Below the pieces are notes generated by a model. That model was not told the origin of the DNA. It saw only the letters and a list, made by a program, of their open reading frames with translations, and searched no databases. The translations under genes were made by a program, and so were the position numbers. This document shows, piece after piece, positions 24,268 to 38,695 of a stretch of 64,000 nucleotides of DNA; position 1 is the stretch's first letter, and the number at the start of each line of letters is the position of its first letter. This DNA comes from Certhia americana. Its lineage: Eukaryota > Chordata > Aves > Passeriformes > Certhiidae. The stretch is taken from assembly GCA_018697195.1 (NCBI GenBank), contig CM031858.1, positions 126,129,221 to 126,193,220 on the forward strand, given 5' to 3'.

Positions 24268-24271
24268 GTAA

Positions 24272-27200
24272 GCATGTCAAATTAGAAACCAGAATTACCA
24301 GAAGTTGGTCAGTTTTTTCCCCTCCCCTTTACCCCATACAAAGTCCAAGGATGATGTCATTCATCCTCTATAATGTTCTTGCTACGTGGACCATTTCCTG
24401 CATTGGGTTTGGTTGCTGCTAGGAATCCCTTTATCCCATGAGTTAATCATGGAGATTGGAGATGGTGACTCCTTAAGGATAGCAGACTAAACAAAATTGA
24501 GAAGCAGTCCTTCCTCAGCTGTCCAACTTATTTCTACCTTGTAGAATTACATTTAGTTCTCCATTTCATAGACTTGAAAGCACAGACCAGATTCTTAAAT
24601 GAGACTTCTGGCCATCAGAACTGATGTTCATTTTTCTTGACCTACAACAACATAGATGAAGCCTTTGCTGTAAATAAATGAGGGGGTTTTTTTTGGATCT
24701 TACCCTTTCAATGTGTGGTTTGTCTACATTGGCGTATAAAGACATGAGACTTGAAGATTTTAACAGGCATGGGGATGGATGAATTTTCAGTGAAGCCCCA
24801 TGATGTAGTTATTTCTCAATCAAGACTATTTCAACTATGTTTTCTGTACTGGAGTCCTGAGAAAGAATGCCCCACTTTGCTCTTCCTCCTAGCACTGCCA
24901 GGTAATTTCTACTATCTAAGCAGAGGGAGAAGGAGCACATTTCAATAAAATGTCTGTAATGATAATTCTACCCAAATGTCTCAAAAGAAGAGGCTGAAAG
25001 TTCATTTAGAATAAATATATTAATCCATAGATAACTCTAGTAAGAAAACTCTAGTAAGATTTATCACAAAAGATCACCTTGAAGCTAGAAAGGACTGTTC
25101 TGTCAAATTGTGATTTGTATCTGATCCTGAATAATTTAATAGTCTTTCTGTGTTTAAAATGTTTGTCCCTGAACAACATTAGTTGTAATGAATTCTGCTT
25201 AAATTTTGCTTATAGTTCCTGTTTATCCTTTCAGGATTCCAGGAAATATATTCAATAATGGGGAAGCAAGACCTAAAAAAAAATTAACTGACTTGCCTTT
25301 TGAAAGTCTTTGATCTGAAAACCTAATTTACATGTCCCAGGACTGAGATGTCTTATGCAGAAACCCACTTTCTTTCTCCATAATTAAGCAGACTTCTGCA
25401 TGTACTTCATCTTCAAAATACACTAATCAGCAAACGGTTTGCATATGTTAATATTCTAAATGTATACAAAAGTGTTGACTACTTTGCTTTACTACAGTTG
25501 AGTCAGACTCAGATAATAAGTACTTCAAAACTCAGAAAATTCTTCTCAGTTTGCCTTTGTAGTAAACAGTGCTATATATCTACACCTTCAGTAATGTTAC
25601 TTAGAAAATGCCTGTTTCTGAGAGACTTTTATCACAAGTATACTATTCTCCAAAAGTAAGATTTATGCTCTCATTATTAAGTTAAAAGTGTACTTTTACT
25701 CAGCAGCCAAGTTTATGAAAGAATGCTATTTTTCCATCGTGTAAAAAAAAAGAAAATATCATCTAAAGTATGTGATTCAAATACCATCTGAAGTATGTGA
25801 TCAATGTATCTGATCCAACACAAAAAATCCCCTCAATTAATTACTCCCATTAGTTCAAAGTAATCAGACTGTGCACCTATGTTTCTAATCAGAAACACAG
25901 AATAATGAACTCAATATTTACCAGCAATGGTAAAAAAATGCAGAAAAACTTGGTTGAAGTCACCAATTTCCCTGTATATGTGACAGGTAACGCTATTGCT
26001 GGCTTTTTTAGTTCAGAACCTTTCTCTCTGTCTCCTATTCACATTTGTGGATAAGTGGTTTAGATGAACCAAATTTAAAATAAGTCAGCAACCAGCTTAG
26101 AAAGCAGATTTTATTTGAGGACAGCACTGGCATGTCACCGATATTCCAGACAAATCAACCATGCATTTTAGTAGCATCTATCTTATAAAGAGCATTTTCT
26201 GAAACAGAAAAATACAAAACCTTGATCCTAACAGTGAAATGACATAAGTGATTTTTTTTTGCCTAGTCTTAAAGAGTGAAAAATTCTTCTTAGGTAAGTG
26301 TCATCATAGAATGTCCTGCATTGCTGTGCATTTGCTTGGCTTTTGTACTTTATTCTAAATGAATTGCAGCTTCTTATAGCTATTTTAGGGATCAATACAG
26401 GGGCAGGATGAATAAGAATAAAAAAAAAAATCTGAACACTTCAACTCCGTCATCAGGAATTGCTTCAAACAGCAGCTCTTTCTCTGCAGTAATCTGTGTG
26501 ATTCTGTTAGCAGCATCAGTCACTGACAACAAGACACCTGAACTGTGTTTCTTTCCCTGTTCACTGGGATTTTTCATTGTTACATGGCCCAATATTTTTT
26601 CCTATAAGGTTAGAAAAGATCCATAATAGCTTTTATACCATTATATTTTAAACTCTAGACTTCATTAACACACTCTTCAACTTGTTCACTTTCTGACTCC
26701 TTGCTGCTTATGAATTATTCAGGATAGATTTCACTTGAGGTAAATAGTTTGATTTGAAGTTTTTTGTATCTGGATTTAGATGCAACAAGAAGAGTTAAAT
26801 GCTCAGAATTTTAAGTGAGGAGAATTGCAGAGGCTCAGCTATTAAGATGGAAGACATTTGCTGTTAGTGCTCTGGGGCTGCCATTGAGATCTCAGCACGG
26901 TGCTATTTGTCATTCTGAAGTAGGTAGGCATTATGATGCCTGGAGTATAAATCAGCCTTTACATGGTGTCGAGTCCTAAAGCACTTTGAACACTCTAATC
27001 CACTTCTGAGTTAACAGAACATTTTTGGGTTTACAAGCTTTAAAGTTTCCCTTTTTAGGTAACCCTGTCATCTTATTATTAATCATCATTATTTTCTGGA
27101 ATTTTACATACCTCCTCAGATACAATTCTTAATGCTTTGTTTCAAAGTTGTGGTGATATCACTGAGAAGAGTTTTAGTTTTAATAATGTAGTAGAGATTA

Positions 27201-30200
27201 AGTTCCAGCAAAATTAGTAATATTAATTCTGCTCATGTAAAGAGGAATACTACCTTGTCCTGCTAGCACATCAGCACTATTTGGATGCTGCACCAAAGTA
27301 TGATGTCTGTACCTTGTCTCCTTCACTCATATGTGTAGTATCATATTAATGTTACCTCATGGACAGAGCTGAAATGAAAGAGTAGTTGTTTCCCTGTGGC
27401 TGTTTTCACTGTATGTCTGCAGTCCAGTAAATATTAGCTCGTTGCAGCAAAGCAAACTCTTCTAAATGCTGATTATCTTCTTTCATCTGGGAAGGTAGTG
27501 TACATACAAAGAGTCAGTTCAGAAACTATATGTACTGTAGATTGTCAGTTCATTGAATCTCAGTTTCTGTTCTTCCAGGGGCTGAGTAAACATTTTAGCC
27601 ATCAGCGACCATTTTGCTGATTGAATATTGCTATACATAGTGTTATACAGACTTCAGTCTGAGAGCTCCATTGTGCAGTCAGTTGAATTTGCAGTGCTTT
27701 TACAGGTGGAGTTGTTAACATTAATGAAGTCTATTAAAATCAGGTTATTTTCCTGCCAGGCAGCACAGTCTGCAGGCGCTGGCCGATGCGTTGTTTGCTG
27801 CTTAAATCAGCACTATGGAATGGGCACTTACTCCCTGTGAACCCACAGTAACCACATGGGCTGGGGCTGGGCACAAAACTCCCCGTGGTGCTAGGAAATC
27901 TCTGCCATGCAGGACAACTGCAGCAAAGGGAAAAGATTCTCTCAGATTAAGGTGCTACCATTAACTTTAGAGAAATGCAGACCATATTTTGATCCTTTAG
28001 TCCATGGAACTGAGAATCCTTAAAAGGCAGGACATAAATGAGGACAGTGCTGTCAGATTAATTTATTTGTCTATTTATTTAACTCTGTGTCTTAACTTTC
28101 ATATGGCGGAACATAAATATTCCAGATCTAATTAATCTAAATTTGCTTAGCCCAAAAGTTAAGTCACTGTGATCTCTGCTATTAAGCTTGTTTTCTTGTA
28201 CAGCCACACAAAGTTGTTATTTTCATTAAAATGATGAACATTACAGCTCAGTAAGGAAGTATAATAGTTCAGTGGCAGAGTGATTGCTCGTGCTAGCAGT
28301 AGCACATTGAAGCTATATGACCTCTCGTTAATCTGTACTTTGATAAGGTCCTGGAGTGGTAGGATTAATGACATTCTACTGTAAATTATTCAAATCCCTG
28401 CCTGTGCATAGACTATCTCTTTGGAGAAACACATAAGTGATACTGCCTTGGAGAATAACTACAGTGGCCTAGAGACAGAAATTTGCTCATCTGTACTGTG
28501 GATCATGTGAATTGCCTAAAAACAGGCAGCTTTGCTTTTCTCTTATTATTTTTTCTGCATATGATTTTACTTCTAAAAGTATTCTACTTATGCAAAGGCT
28601 GTTTTCCTATTCCCCCATCCCTTTCATTTTTATCTTTTGAGCTCCATACAGCACACTGAGAGCTATGTACCTAGGCTAGCTTGGTGACATTCATTTCATT
28701 TCGTCCACAAGGCTTTCCGGCTGCTTATGTTTCCCTTGTGCCACATCAGCCTCATCAAATCCTGTTTTTCCTCTTGGCTCCTTTCTGTCATCCTGCATTC
28801 TTCTGAGCGTTGTCTCTTCAGCCATATCTCATCCCATGCAGTGCTTTCAATTCTTGTTACCAACATTACCTCCCCTGTGAGGATTATAAACCCTGCTCCT
28901 AGTGCAGCAAAACTATGTGGATTTCATGGCCAGGACAACCTTTCTCTATGGAAAAGAAAAATGAGCATGCCACTCTCACATTTTAAGATCTATTCCAGAA
29001 ATTCATGGACCTGAATGTCAGAGGGACTATTAATGTTTCTGGTACAGCCCTATATAACAGCTCACAGAACTACTCCCTCAGTCATCTCTCTACACAGCTG
29101 AGTAAGCTCTGATTAAAAGGTATCCTAGATCAATTTATGGGAAAAAATACATCTAACAATTGAGAGTTTTCCATATCCTTTAACCATCATTGATTAAATG
29201 TTTATCAATTATTCAGCTGGTAGTCCAACTCCTACTCATGACTTTCACAGCTGTTTCTTAGACATGAGAAAAATTCTATTTTTTAGTTTCACACATTTTT
29301 CTATGTATTGCTGTGTGCCACATTTATATGAACTTGATTTTTGTCAGGTCAAAAGCATGTCCTTATGCATGGCAAGCCAATGTCAATCCATTTAAATTTT
29401 TCCATTTTTGAAGTGCAAAAACTGGATGCAGTAAAGTCTGTTGTCTCAGTGTCGTACACAGGGTCATCCTGCCTGAAAATTTCTTTTTTTTTTCTATATT
29501 GAGGAGCCATTGATACAGTAGCTTTCTGTTTATCATTTTGTGCTCAAAAGAGGAATGCTCAAGTTAAGCCAATTTGAAAAATCATCAGAAAATGAACTTC
29601 CTGCAGTGGAGTGCAGGGTTGACCAATATCAGTTGGTAGACCTCCCAGGTTGAGGAGTGATTTTTTTCCTCAGCACAACACCATGCCCAAGTTCTACAGA
29701 TAATTTCTACCAACAGAAACCATTTTTAATTTGGCTGTGGGTGGTCCTGAGGTTGCTGTGCTGTTCTGGTTGTATCACTGTACAAGAAAGGATGGCTCCC
29801 CAGAGATTCTACCTCACCTATCATCACTGGGCTGCTCTGTGCCATCCCTTAGTACACATATTATGGACTGATCCTGTGCTAAGTTGCATTTTGACAACAT
29901 GCGTGCTTCTCAGCAGTTTGCAAAGCACTGATTTACCTTTTTCCAGTCCATAGCAGAATGACACCAACAAAGAGGTTGATGAACCTTAACTCTATTGTTC
30001 TCCTCCCTAAAACTTTTAGACTGCTACCAGTTACAAGAGGTTACTTTTTATTCTTGATGGTATATGGTTACTGGAAACAGACATCAATGTTTTTAATTTT
30101 GTTGTCATATAACAATCTGTAGAATTTACCTCATATGTATGTAAAAGATATTGGTAGACTTTATATTCCAATGCCTTTGGAGTCCTCATTGTTCTGTAGT

Positions 30201-33200
30201 CTATGAGAATATTGCTGTTTACTAACCTCATACTTCTCAAACGATATTATCTTGTTTAAACAACAAAAAAACAGATTTCAGGAACTTTGCTTAAAATCTT
30301 TTACATCAGTTTGCCTTTGAAAGTTTGACTACAAAATTGTAATGGCTTTTCATTTTGATTTGCTGGCAAGAAACAAGTTGACTGCCCTTTCTTTGAAAAA
30401 CTTAAAGGCTGAACAGAAAATTATTTTGCTGACACACTAAATGCTTTTTGCAACTGAACTGATTTTCTTTGGTAATAAAAGTTGATTGGTATAATGAAAA
30501 AATGTTTTATGTAAGCATCACGCTACTGCACCAGTGCAGTCCTCCAGCTTTCTCTGAGGCTCTCAGGCCGCATTCATTTGAATCAACAGGCTTATCCATG
30601 TGGTAAAAGCTCAGAACAGTAAATGTCATCCTCAAATTATTTCTTTGATTATACACCCAGGTTAGGGAACAGCATGTTAACATGCTCTCTGAAATGTATG
30701 CATGTATATATATTTGCCTAAAGAAATGCATATATTCACACATAAACAGACATTTAAATATTATTTGCTCCTTCTAATTTATGTTCAGCAGTCTAGTTTT
30801 TATTTGATTGGAAGCCTGCAGCTGCTTTCTCACTGTTAAGTGGTAGTTACTGAATCGTAGTTTTGGAAAAAGTTTTCTGAGAAGCAAAATTCACTGTTAC
30901 ACTTCCCAGAGTAAGGCAGAAGAGGAGTTTGCCATTGCATAAACTATTGCTGTTTTCTTACTGAAACTCAAGAAATCACTGATGCTTTATATTGCCAGCT
31001 CTGTACCAGCTATTACAAACTTAAGCTAAAGATAGATGCCTTGATAACTGCCTGTTCACTAATGACTTCTACTGAGCAGTTTAATATCACCATTCATTTA
31101 TTTAGACACTCCTCTTTTTTTTTTCTACAGCCTTCTTTATCTTCTGTTACTGAAGCATTTAAATCTAAGAACTTGTACTCCAGTATGTTGTAATTGAGTT
31201 TAAATGTTAATTTTCCCAATTTCCTGAAGTATATGGTTAAAAGGGTTTCATATCTTAAAAAAAATTATATTTATTTTCACTGGAACAATAAAAAAATTCT
31301 CATTTTGTTTCTGTTCAAGTAACCCTCTTTGTTTACATACCAACATCCCCCTCATTTTATCAACCTTGAGAAATTCCTCGGAAATCCCCACATAAATCTA
31401 CAGAGGGTTCCCCTTGCTTGATGCTGTAAAACAGGGGTACCTGATACTGGTCTCAGATCCTTTTTTGCTTGAAATTTACCTTAGATTATTTGATTCTTAT
31501 TTTTTATTTTTCTAGTTTTTTTTATCAAAATAATTTCTGCTGTGTTTGACACCTTAGAAAAACAAAAAAGGAAGAATTTCCAGAATAACCAAATCTTGTT
31601 CCTTACTGCTTTTACAACTCTCATAGCCATTAAATCTAAATCAATACGTCTGTTGCTCAAGGAGTTTGGATTTATTCAGGATCCCAGATTAATTTTCTCT
31701 TATCCATGTATACTATCTTTTGGAGTTGTTTCTTGTTTACAGCTAGTTTCCACTTCACGGAAGAAGAGAAAAATATCTGCAGGAGCTTAAGAGGGCTTCT
31801 TAGTCCAACAAATTTGTCACAAACCCCATAGATTCTACTCAGAGAGCTCTGCCTTTCATAGACTTAATTACTCTCTTCACCTGTTGTGAGGGGCCAGATG
31901 TGCCACTGCTGTTATTTCACCCTTTCTAGGGGACAGAGTACTTCCAAGAGTTTCTGTATCTGCACAGTGAATTTGTTTGTTTTCTATGCTGCTCACACAC
32001 AGTAGAAGGTTCCTTTAAATAGGGCTGGCAGAAGTCCATGCTGTCCCTCTCCGTGGGAGCAATTAACTCTATTATATAGATAACCAAGCTCATAGAAATG
32101 AGGTATGGGTACCATTATATGCCCCTGCAACATTTGTTTAATTGCTAAAGCACTTGTTTATGCACTGCTTTGTTGGAAGAAAATGTATTAAACTATAAAA
32201 CAATGATCTGTCAGGTATAAAGCCTGCAACCTTGAGGGGATAATTATGGGGCTCAGATCAGAAGAATTTAAGAAATTTTGTCATATATCAAATGTCTGAG
32301 ACCTAAGCTTCATCTTCCTGTTAGCTATAAGGCAGTTTTATGGACTGTCAGCATGGAGAGAATATTTACATATTTTTATCAGCAAGTAATTGGTTTTTTA
32401 TCATTTGTGTTTTCTGTCTTCTTTTATTACACTATATCATATTGTTCATAAGAAAAAGCAGTACTATCATGTTAAGTGGCATTGCTATGTTACCTCAAAG
32501 CATCTGATTTGCTTCCTTTCTGTTGCTGGTAGAACAATGAAATTAATGAATTATGTTCAAGACAGTGGCACCTTTGATGTTTTTTAGCTGGCAGATATAT
32601 CAACAAAATTTTATGGTAGATGTGATTATGCAAATATGTGTCATGCAATGGAGGTCTAACAGATCAATGCAGTACAAAAAAAGGCATATGATACAAAAGA
32701 GCATATGTTATTCATTATCAAGCTAAAACTAACTAAGAAGAATAACTGCTGCACACAAGTAAAGATGAAAAATGTTCAATACCTTGTCGCTTTCTCCTAT
32801 ATATTTCTTTGTGAGCTAGCCTTGATTACCACATGCCTGTTCCTGCAGTCTTGGATATAAGACAGTGAAATCAACACTGAATGCTGCTGCTCAGATTTAT
32901 ACAGAAATTCAAATACTTGTGGCATGTTGTGACCCTTGCATTTCACAATTGCTTCTGGAGACAAGTAGGAAAGGCCTTGCCTTTCAAGGTAATGGCCATT
33001 CTTCAGCATTTTGCAGAATGAATTTTAACAGTCTTTATGACATTTTAACTCAGTATTGAAAACTTTGTACCCTAGATAAGAGCTGTTTCTATCTCAGACC
33101 TTATTAACCTAAAAGTTATTCATTCCTGAAAAATCATACCAAACTTGTATCTTAAATTTTTTGTGTAGTAACCAGCATATGTATTGATAGTGAGATACAC

Positions 33201-35389
33201 TTCACCTTACATTTATGGATTTAATCCCATAATTTTAATTGGTACAGGCAAACAATAAATTTGCTGCATTATGATTTTCGATAAACCTTTGTGAATCCTA
33301 AGCTGCTGTAGCCAAGCAATAGGGCCCCTATTATGTGGCAGTTGCATCTGCTTTAGCATAATCTGTTGTTTAAGACTGAAAGTTCTTAATTAGTAATCTC
33401 TTTTTCCTTTGTTATTCTGTATTTAGAGGCAAAAATTTAAACAGTGGAACAAATAGCATATTTTCTTTCCCTATGGGCTTTTGAGAGCAATCAACACTCT
33501 GTAAGTTCAAGCTTCTGGAAATTAAAACAAGACCTTAAGTCTAAACAAATTTTCTAAATTATTATCTTCAATTTAAGAATATTTTTAATGTAATTTTTTT
33601 TTAAATACTGACTGTTCTTGAGAAAGTTTAAACAGCAGTTACTTCTACTGGGAATCTAAACCTTCCCACATCATAGATATTAATTTATTTCAGTCTTATT
33701 AATAAGAATTATATCTGAATTCTGTTAGTGCTTGTGGTTTAAGTATAAAATAGCATTTTTCATCCAACTAAAGACAGCAATTTATGTTAATGAACTTTGG
33801 AATAGAAGAAGGTGGTACAATCACTTATTGAGGAGGGCTAAATATGAGAATAATTTTTTTTTAAATTATGGTATGCTCTGCTTTAGAATCTGTTGTTTTA
33901 AAATATAATCTTAGGACTCTTAAACCTCTTGTTGAAACTCCAGCACACTTCTGAAACATCCAAATAATTTTCCATGTTGGTCTGACACTCAGGTATTGAT
34001 CCTGGCTGCCTCTGACACTTTGAAATCTAATGAGGTGACAGTCCAAGGTCTTGTAGCTGCAGGTTATTTCTTTCAATATTTCATAATTTTCCTGCTTGTT
34101 TTTAAAGCTACCTATATCTATTTCTCATTTTAGGTCAGATAACCTTGAACTATCAAACTGTAAGCTGTTGAAATGAATAGTCCTTTGACTGGTGCAGTGA
34201 CTTAGAACTTTCAGCACTGTAGGTATTCCACTTTGCTCAGTGTGACTAACATTCTTTGACTGTATATTTCAGTTGTGCAGATATGAGCTTTAAAAATTAA
34301 TTACAGTTTTTCTTCAATCCAAAATATAAAATTTCACATACACCTGGTTATGATTTTTTGACCATCTTTTTTCTTCTCTGCTCACAGTATGTTTTTTAGA
34401 GAACTCTCCACAAATAGCAATAGTCAGTATTGATACAAACTATCAATTTGGTGTTGATAAATGATTCCAGATATTCCTTACAGCTGGATATCTCAGAGAA
34501 ACTCATTCAAACAAGTTTTGGAGGTAAAATGTTAAGTGGGGAATACTGTCACATGTACCTGAGGCTTTTCTGGCACTATTAGGTTCTAGTTACACTTTTA
34601 TAACAACCACACATGCATTGAGTCTGAATTTGTTAGCAGAAATCTCTTTCTGGTCCCTGGAAGCCACTTGGATTTCATGACTTCTGAGAGCTCTCTGACA
34701 AGGGAATTGGAGATTTTCTGTCTGCTATAAAAGCTAACTGGAGTGCTGCAGCTACAGGGAAAACCTCTAGGCCTGAAGGCATGTTTTTTCAGCAGAACAA
34801 GTGCTTCTTCATGAGGTAATACCCAACCTGTATTATAGGGTCTTCCTTGTACAGAAACAGACCTTTCTGGTTCTCTGTGAGCAAATTTTCACTGTGTCAC
34901 AATACAAACTTCCAGAAACAGGCTGCTCTGGACATAAAATTTCTTCCCCCAGACTGTTTATCATTTCAATGAGTAAATCTTTAGGCTGATCTAGAAAAGC
35001 TGGGATGTAGTTTTTAAGTGGGACTGTCCAATTAAATGAGAAAATACATCTGAATAATAGATTTGGTGGTTTCTATAATAGTGGTATTTTGAGTTATTCT
35101 AAGAAATGTCACAAACTATACCTTCATGGCTTGTTCTGAAGTATTTGATCAAGTATGATGTGAGCGTTGCTCCATAAATCCTTCATGCTTTAGGAGCCAC
35201 AAAGGATAGATGAAATTAGATATCAGTCTTAGGCATTTGTACGAGATATTGCTGGTTAATGACATTTTTACCAATGTTATTCTGGTGGACATTTTTTTGG
35301 ATGAACCCTCCCTGGCAGACCTACCATGATCAATCAAGCCATAACCTGAACACACAATCATTAGGTAAACAGAACTTAATTACTCACCT
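24272..35389. other. AT-rich non-coding DNA, long gene-free stretch
   Basis: About 11 kb without a recognisable gene, RNA gene or transposon. Frames are 60 to 98 codons, overlap one another and carry no domain. Small structures are a near-perfect 20-bp duplication at 25760-25804 and a GCATATG duplication near 32680. Several stretches with TAAT/ATTA cores and low CpG (26850-27000, 28040-28220, 33290-33420) read like candidate conserved non-coding elements, but conservation cannot be judged here. Confidence 0.5.
25760..25804. repeat. Tandem duplication, period about 25
   Basis: CATCTAAAGTATGTGATTCAA (25760-25780) is followed by CATCTGAAGTATGTGATCAA (25785-25804), with one substitution and one deleted base. 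It is a small old tandem duplication. Confidence 0.8.
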
Positions 35390-35640
35390 CTTAGTCACGG
35401 ATTTTTAGGCAGTGAGCATCCAGGAGGCTGTGGACAGTAAAGAATTGCTCACACTCTCACACTGTTGTTTGGATGTCAGTAGCACACATGTCATAGTGTG
35501 GTGCAAGGCTGTGCAGGCCAGCTGGGAGCAGAGACTTTTTCCCAGGCAGGGATTGCTCAGCCTCACTGCCTGCTAGAATCAGTGTCTGCAGTGACAAAAC
35601 AGTACTTCAGATCAGGTGTAGGCAAGTTAGCCTAGGGCAT
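35390..35640. other. GC-richer unrecognised block
   Basis: This block of about 250 bp is richer in G and C than the flanks, with strings such as CCAGCTGGGAGCAGAG and GCCTCACTGCCTGC. It has no long open frame and no recognised repeat family. It could be a decayed LTR or an old exon remnant. Confidence 0.3.
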
Positions 35641-38600
35641 ATCCTTATTTCTACACAGCTGAAAATGCAATACTTGTTTAAATATCCTTGCAAAGGGCAT
35701 CATCCATGCTTTGATATGTTTACCTTTCTAACTGGGTCAGGAAGTAAACTGTGACTGATATTTTGCTGTGTATTGACTGGTAGCCTCTATTGATTTCTCT
35801 ATTTGTCTTTCTGACAACTCATGTTTTCATGTTTTTAGATCATGGGATTCTGTTCAACTAGAAATGATTGCCTTTTCTGATGTTTGGGTTTTTTCCCTCT
35901 AGACTTCTGTACCTTTACAACCAAGCTATCTTCTATGTGAAAGTGTATTTCAAGAATAGACATTTAGGAAGATTTTACTTCTATAATCAGTTCTCAAAGT
36001 ATTTTCTTAGAACTGTAATGCACTGCAAAACCAATAATTATGGTGATTATCATAAAATAAAATATAGGCTGAAGAACAGGCAGTTATGTCTGCTGCTCTG
36101 CTTGTTGGCTCAAGAGTCTTAACATATTGTATTACTTACAAAGAGGTCAATGCAATCATTTCTTCTTCCAAAAGAATAGACAGTAGTGAACATTTGAATT
36201 AGGAATTTGTTTTCCAAGTGAGCTAATAAAACAATTCCAAATACCTGTAGTTATCGGTGCATTTTTATTTCTTTAGAATCATTTAAAAAAATCTTACCTT
36301 TTCCATGAAAAATGCTGAGAAACGTACAAATGTCCTTATTGACCTCTCAGGTCTTTTACTGGACCTTGCTGAACTCATATTCATTAATGAGGGAAAAGCA
36401 ACTTTGAAAATGTTAAAGTCTGTTAAACTAGACCAGCATAATAAAGTTATGTGTGAACTACAGAAGACTGAAACCTGCAAATACCGTGAAGGTAAAATCA
36501 CTGGTAGAACAAAATTTGCCTATGGCAAATTTTCAAATAAAAAAATCTACTCTTTTATATTGTTATAATCTGTACTATCAGAAGATGGAAAGATATAGTT
36601 TCCCATAACTTAAAAGAAAGTTTGTGTATTGGCCCAGACCCTTAATGGAAAAGAAAATTAGCAAACTATTCAGAGAGAATAAAGAAAAAAGAAGATCCCA
36701 TTGAAATGACTAATTTCCTGATAATTTAATGCTTTCTATTTAAAAAGAAACATTTCCTCTTCATCAAGCATAATTTAGAAAATCTGTTACTAGAAAATAT
36801 TTCTGGGAATTTGTTTCCTAATTCATGGGTCCAATGATTTTTGGGGAAAAAAAAATAAAAGAAGAAAAACTAAAAAAGTGAACAGTCAGATGTCTGAGTG
36901 TGATGAGAGAGAGGATAAATTTCAGTAAAAATCTGTCTTGCATGCCTTCTGCATAGTGTCTGGTTCATAGACGTAAGGAATTAATTATTTTTCTCAGACC
37001 TTTTTCACTTCTATCTTCTGCTCTTAAACTAAACAAGAAATCACTGTGGAATAAAAGTCTGATCTTAAAATATTTTCATAGCATTTTGTAGTCGTATCCA
37101 TGCAACAATTTAATCATATATGCTCTATATTTATTCATCTAAAGGAATAAAAAAATTTGACTACTCTCAGAATTGTTCTGCAGTACAGAGCAGAGAGAAA
37201 ACAATGCAATAAAATGGTATTAACAAATGACTTTATTTCACAGAGTGAGTAAAATTAAGGCCTTAGGCATTTTTGTTTATTTCCCATTTCTAGGATTAGC
37301 CAGCTAGAGCAGGAGGACAGAAATTAATATCAAATCCGTTCTTAAATTTTGATTTTCATTCTATTGATCCTAAATAAGCTCAGTATACTTGGAGGATGAA
37401 TTCTATTAAGCAGAAATAATCAAGGGATTTAGAAAGGTACTCTTGGACAAATCTCACATTTTCACTAATAACTCTGAGGTTACTGAAACAGTCATAAGAA
37501 ATATGAATATTACTTGCACAAGTGGAAGAACAAGAGAGGTCCTTGGTCTTAAAATGTCATGACATCATGGTATTTATTAGAGGAAAAAATTAACTTTATC
37601 TAAGACAGGATAAGAAATGCTACTATTATTTTTGAGTGTTTTCTCTCTTCAGAGAAGGGAAGAGAGATGAGGAAGAAAATATATAGGAAAAATATATAAA
37701 GGAGAATGAAAACTCATATAGGGAAGAAAAAATCCTCCTATTTCACTGATATTAGGGTCTTGGAAAAGATGACCTCCAAAGGCCCCCTCCACATTCAACC
37801 ATTCTCTGACTTTCCATTTAAGAGAGGGGCAGAAAATGAGATCCATAATTTTCATTTATATAATAATTTCTTTTAAATAGAATTTTTTTCTTTGCAATAT
37901 AGGGGTCTGATAGATAAGTATTTCAGATTAAAGACAAGGTACACATTTGGACACACTAAAAGTACGCCTAAGTAGCATATTTTCTGAAATGAATCAATTA
38001 AATGGAAATATGAATACCCTAATATAATGATGGATATTAATTTTTTTCAGAAACATCTGCTATTAGCTGTTCTTGGTTACTGGAACAGACAAGCCATTGG
38101 TATAAACCAGTAAAACAATTTTATTTAGACCTTGCAATATAGGAGCAAGGTGAGACCTGATGTGCTTCAGATTAGGTTACTTTTTGCATGTTTATAATGC
38201 CTTCTCTATCTCCTGATTGTGCTAAGTTATAGCAGAGAGATGTTTATTTAAAGGTTTTAAAAGATGACAACAGAATAAACCAAGTACATTGGGAGAGGGT
38301 AGAACTCATAAAGGTACATCCTGCCTAAATTACCATCTCTTGTCATGTATGACAAAGGAGCAAGAAGATATGAAATTAATGAAGATATTCTTGTGGGGGT
38401 GAGAAGTGCATATACACTGATCCTATTTTTCTTCTGAGCCAGAGGACAGTACAAGCTGGTTATTGAAGGGACTTTATGCACTTGTTTATAATGTTTAATA
38501 AACACTATTATATGGAGAGGAAGCTAGCAGCTGTCCTTTTTTCCCTTCAATCCATAAATCTGCCACATCACTGAATCTGACAAAGTGAAACTCTCTAGCT

Positions 38601-38672
38601 TTCAGTTTGTGCATAACACTGTTGCCAAATTTCATAAAGATATTTTATGGCCTGTTGAAGTGCTAAGATGCT

Positions 38673-38695
38673 AGACTTCATGAAAAATGAAGTCT
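38673..38695. repeat. Inverted repeat, 9-bp arms, 5-bp loop
   Basis: AGACTTCAT (38673-38681) pairs perfectly with ATGAAGTCT (38687-38695) around GAAAA. It is isolated, with no poly-T or partner element, so it may be chance. Confidence 0.8.

Noticed and set aside
26304..26320. ATCATAGAATG as an inverted CR1 tail
   Set aside because: Only one octamer-like unit; the adjoining sequence does not follow CR1.
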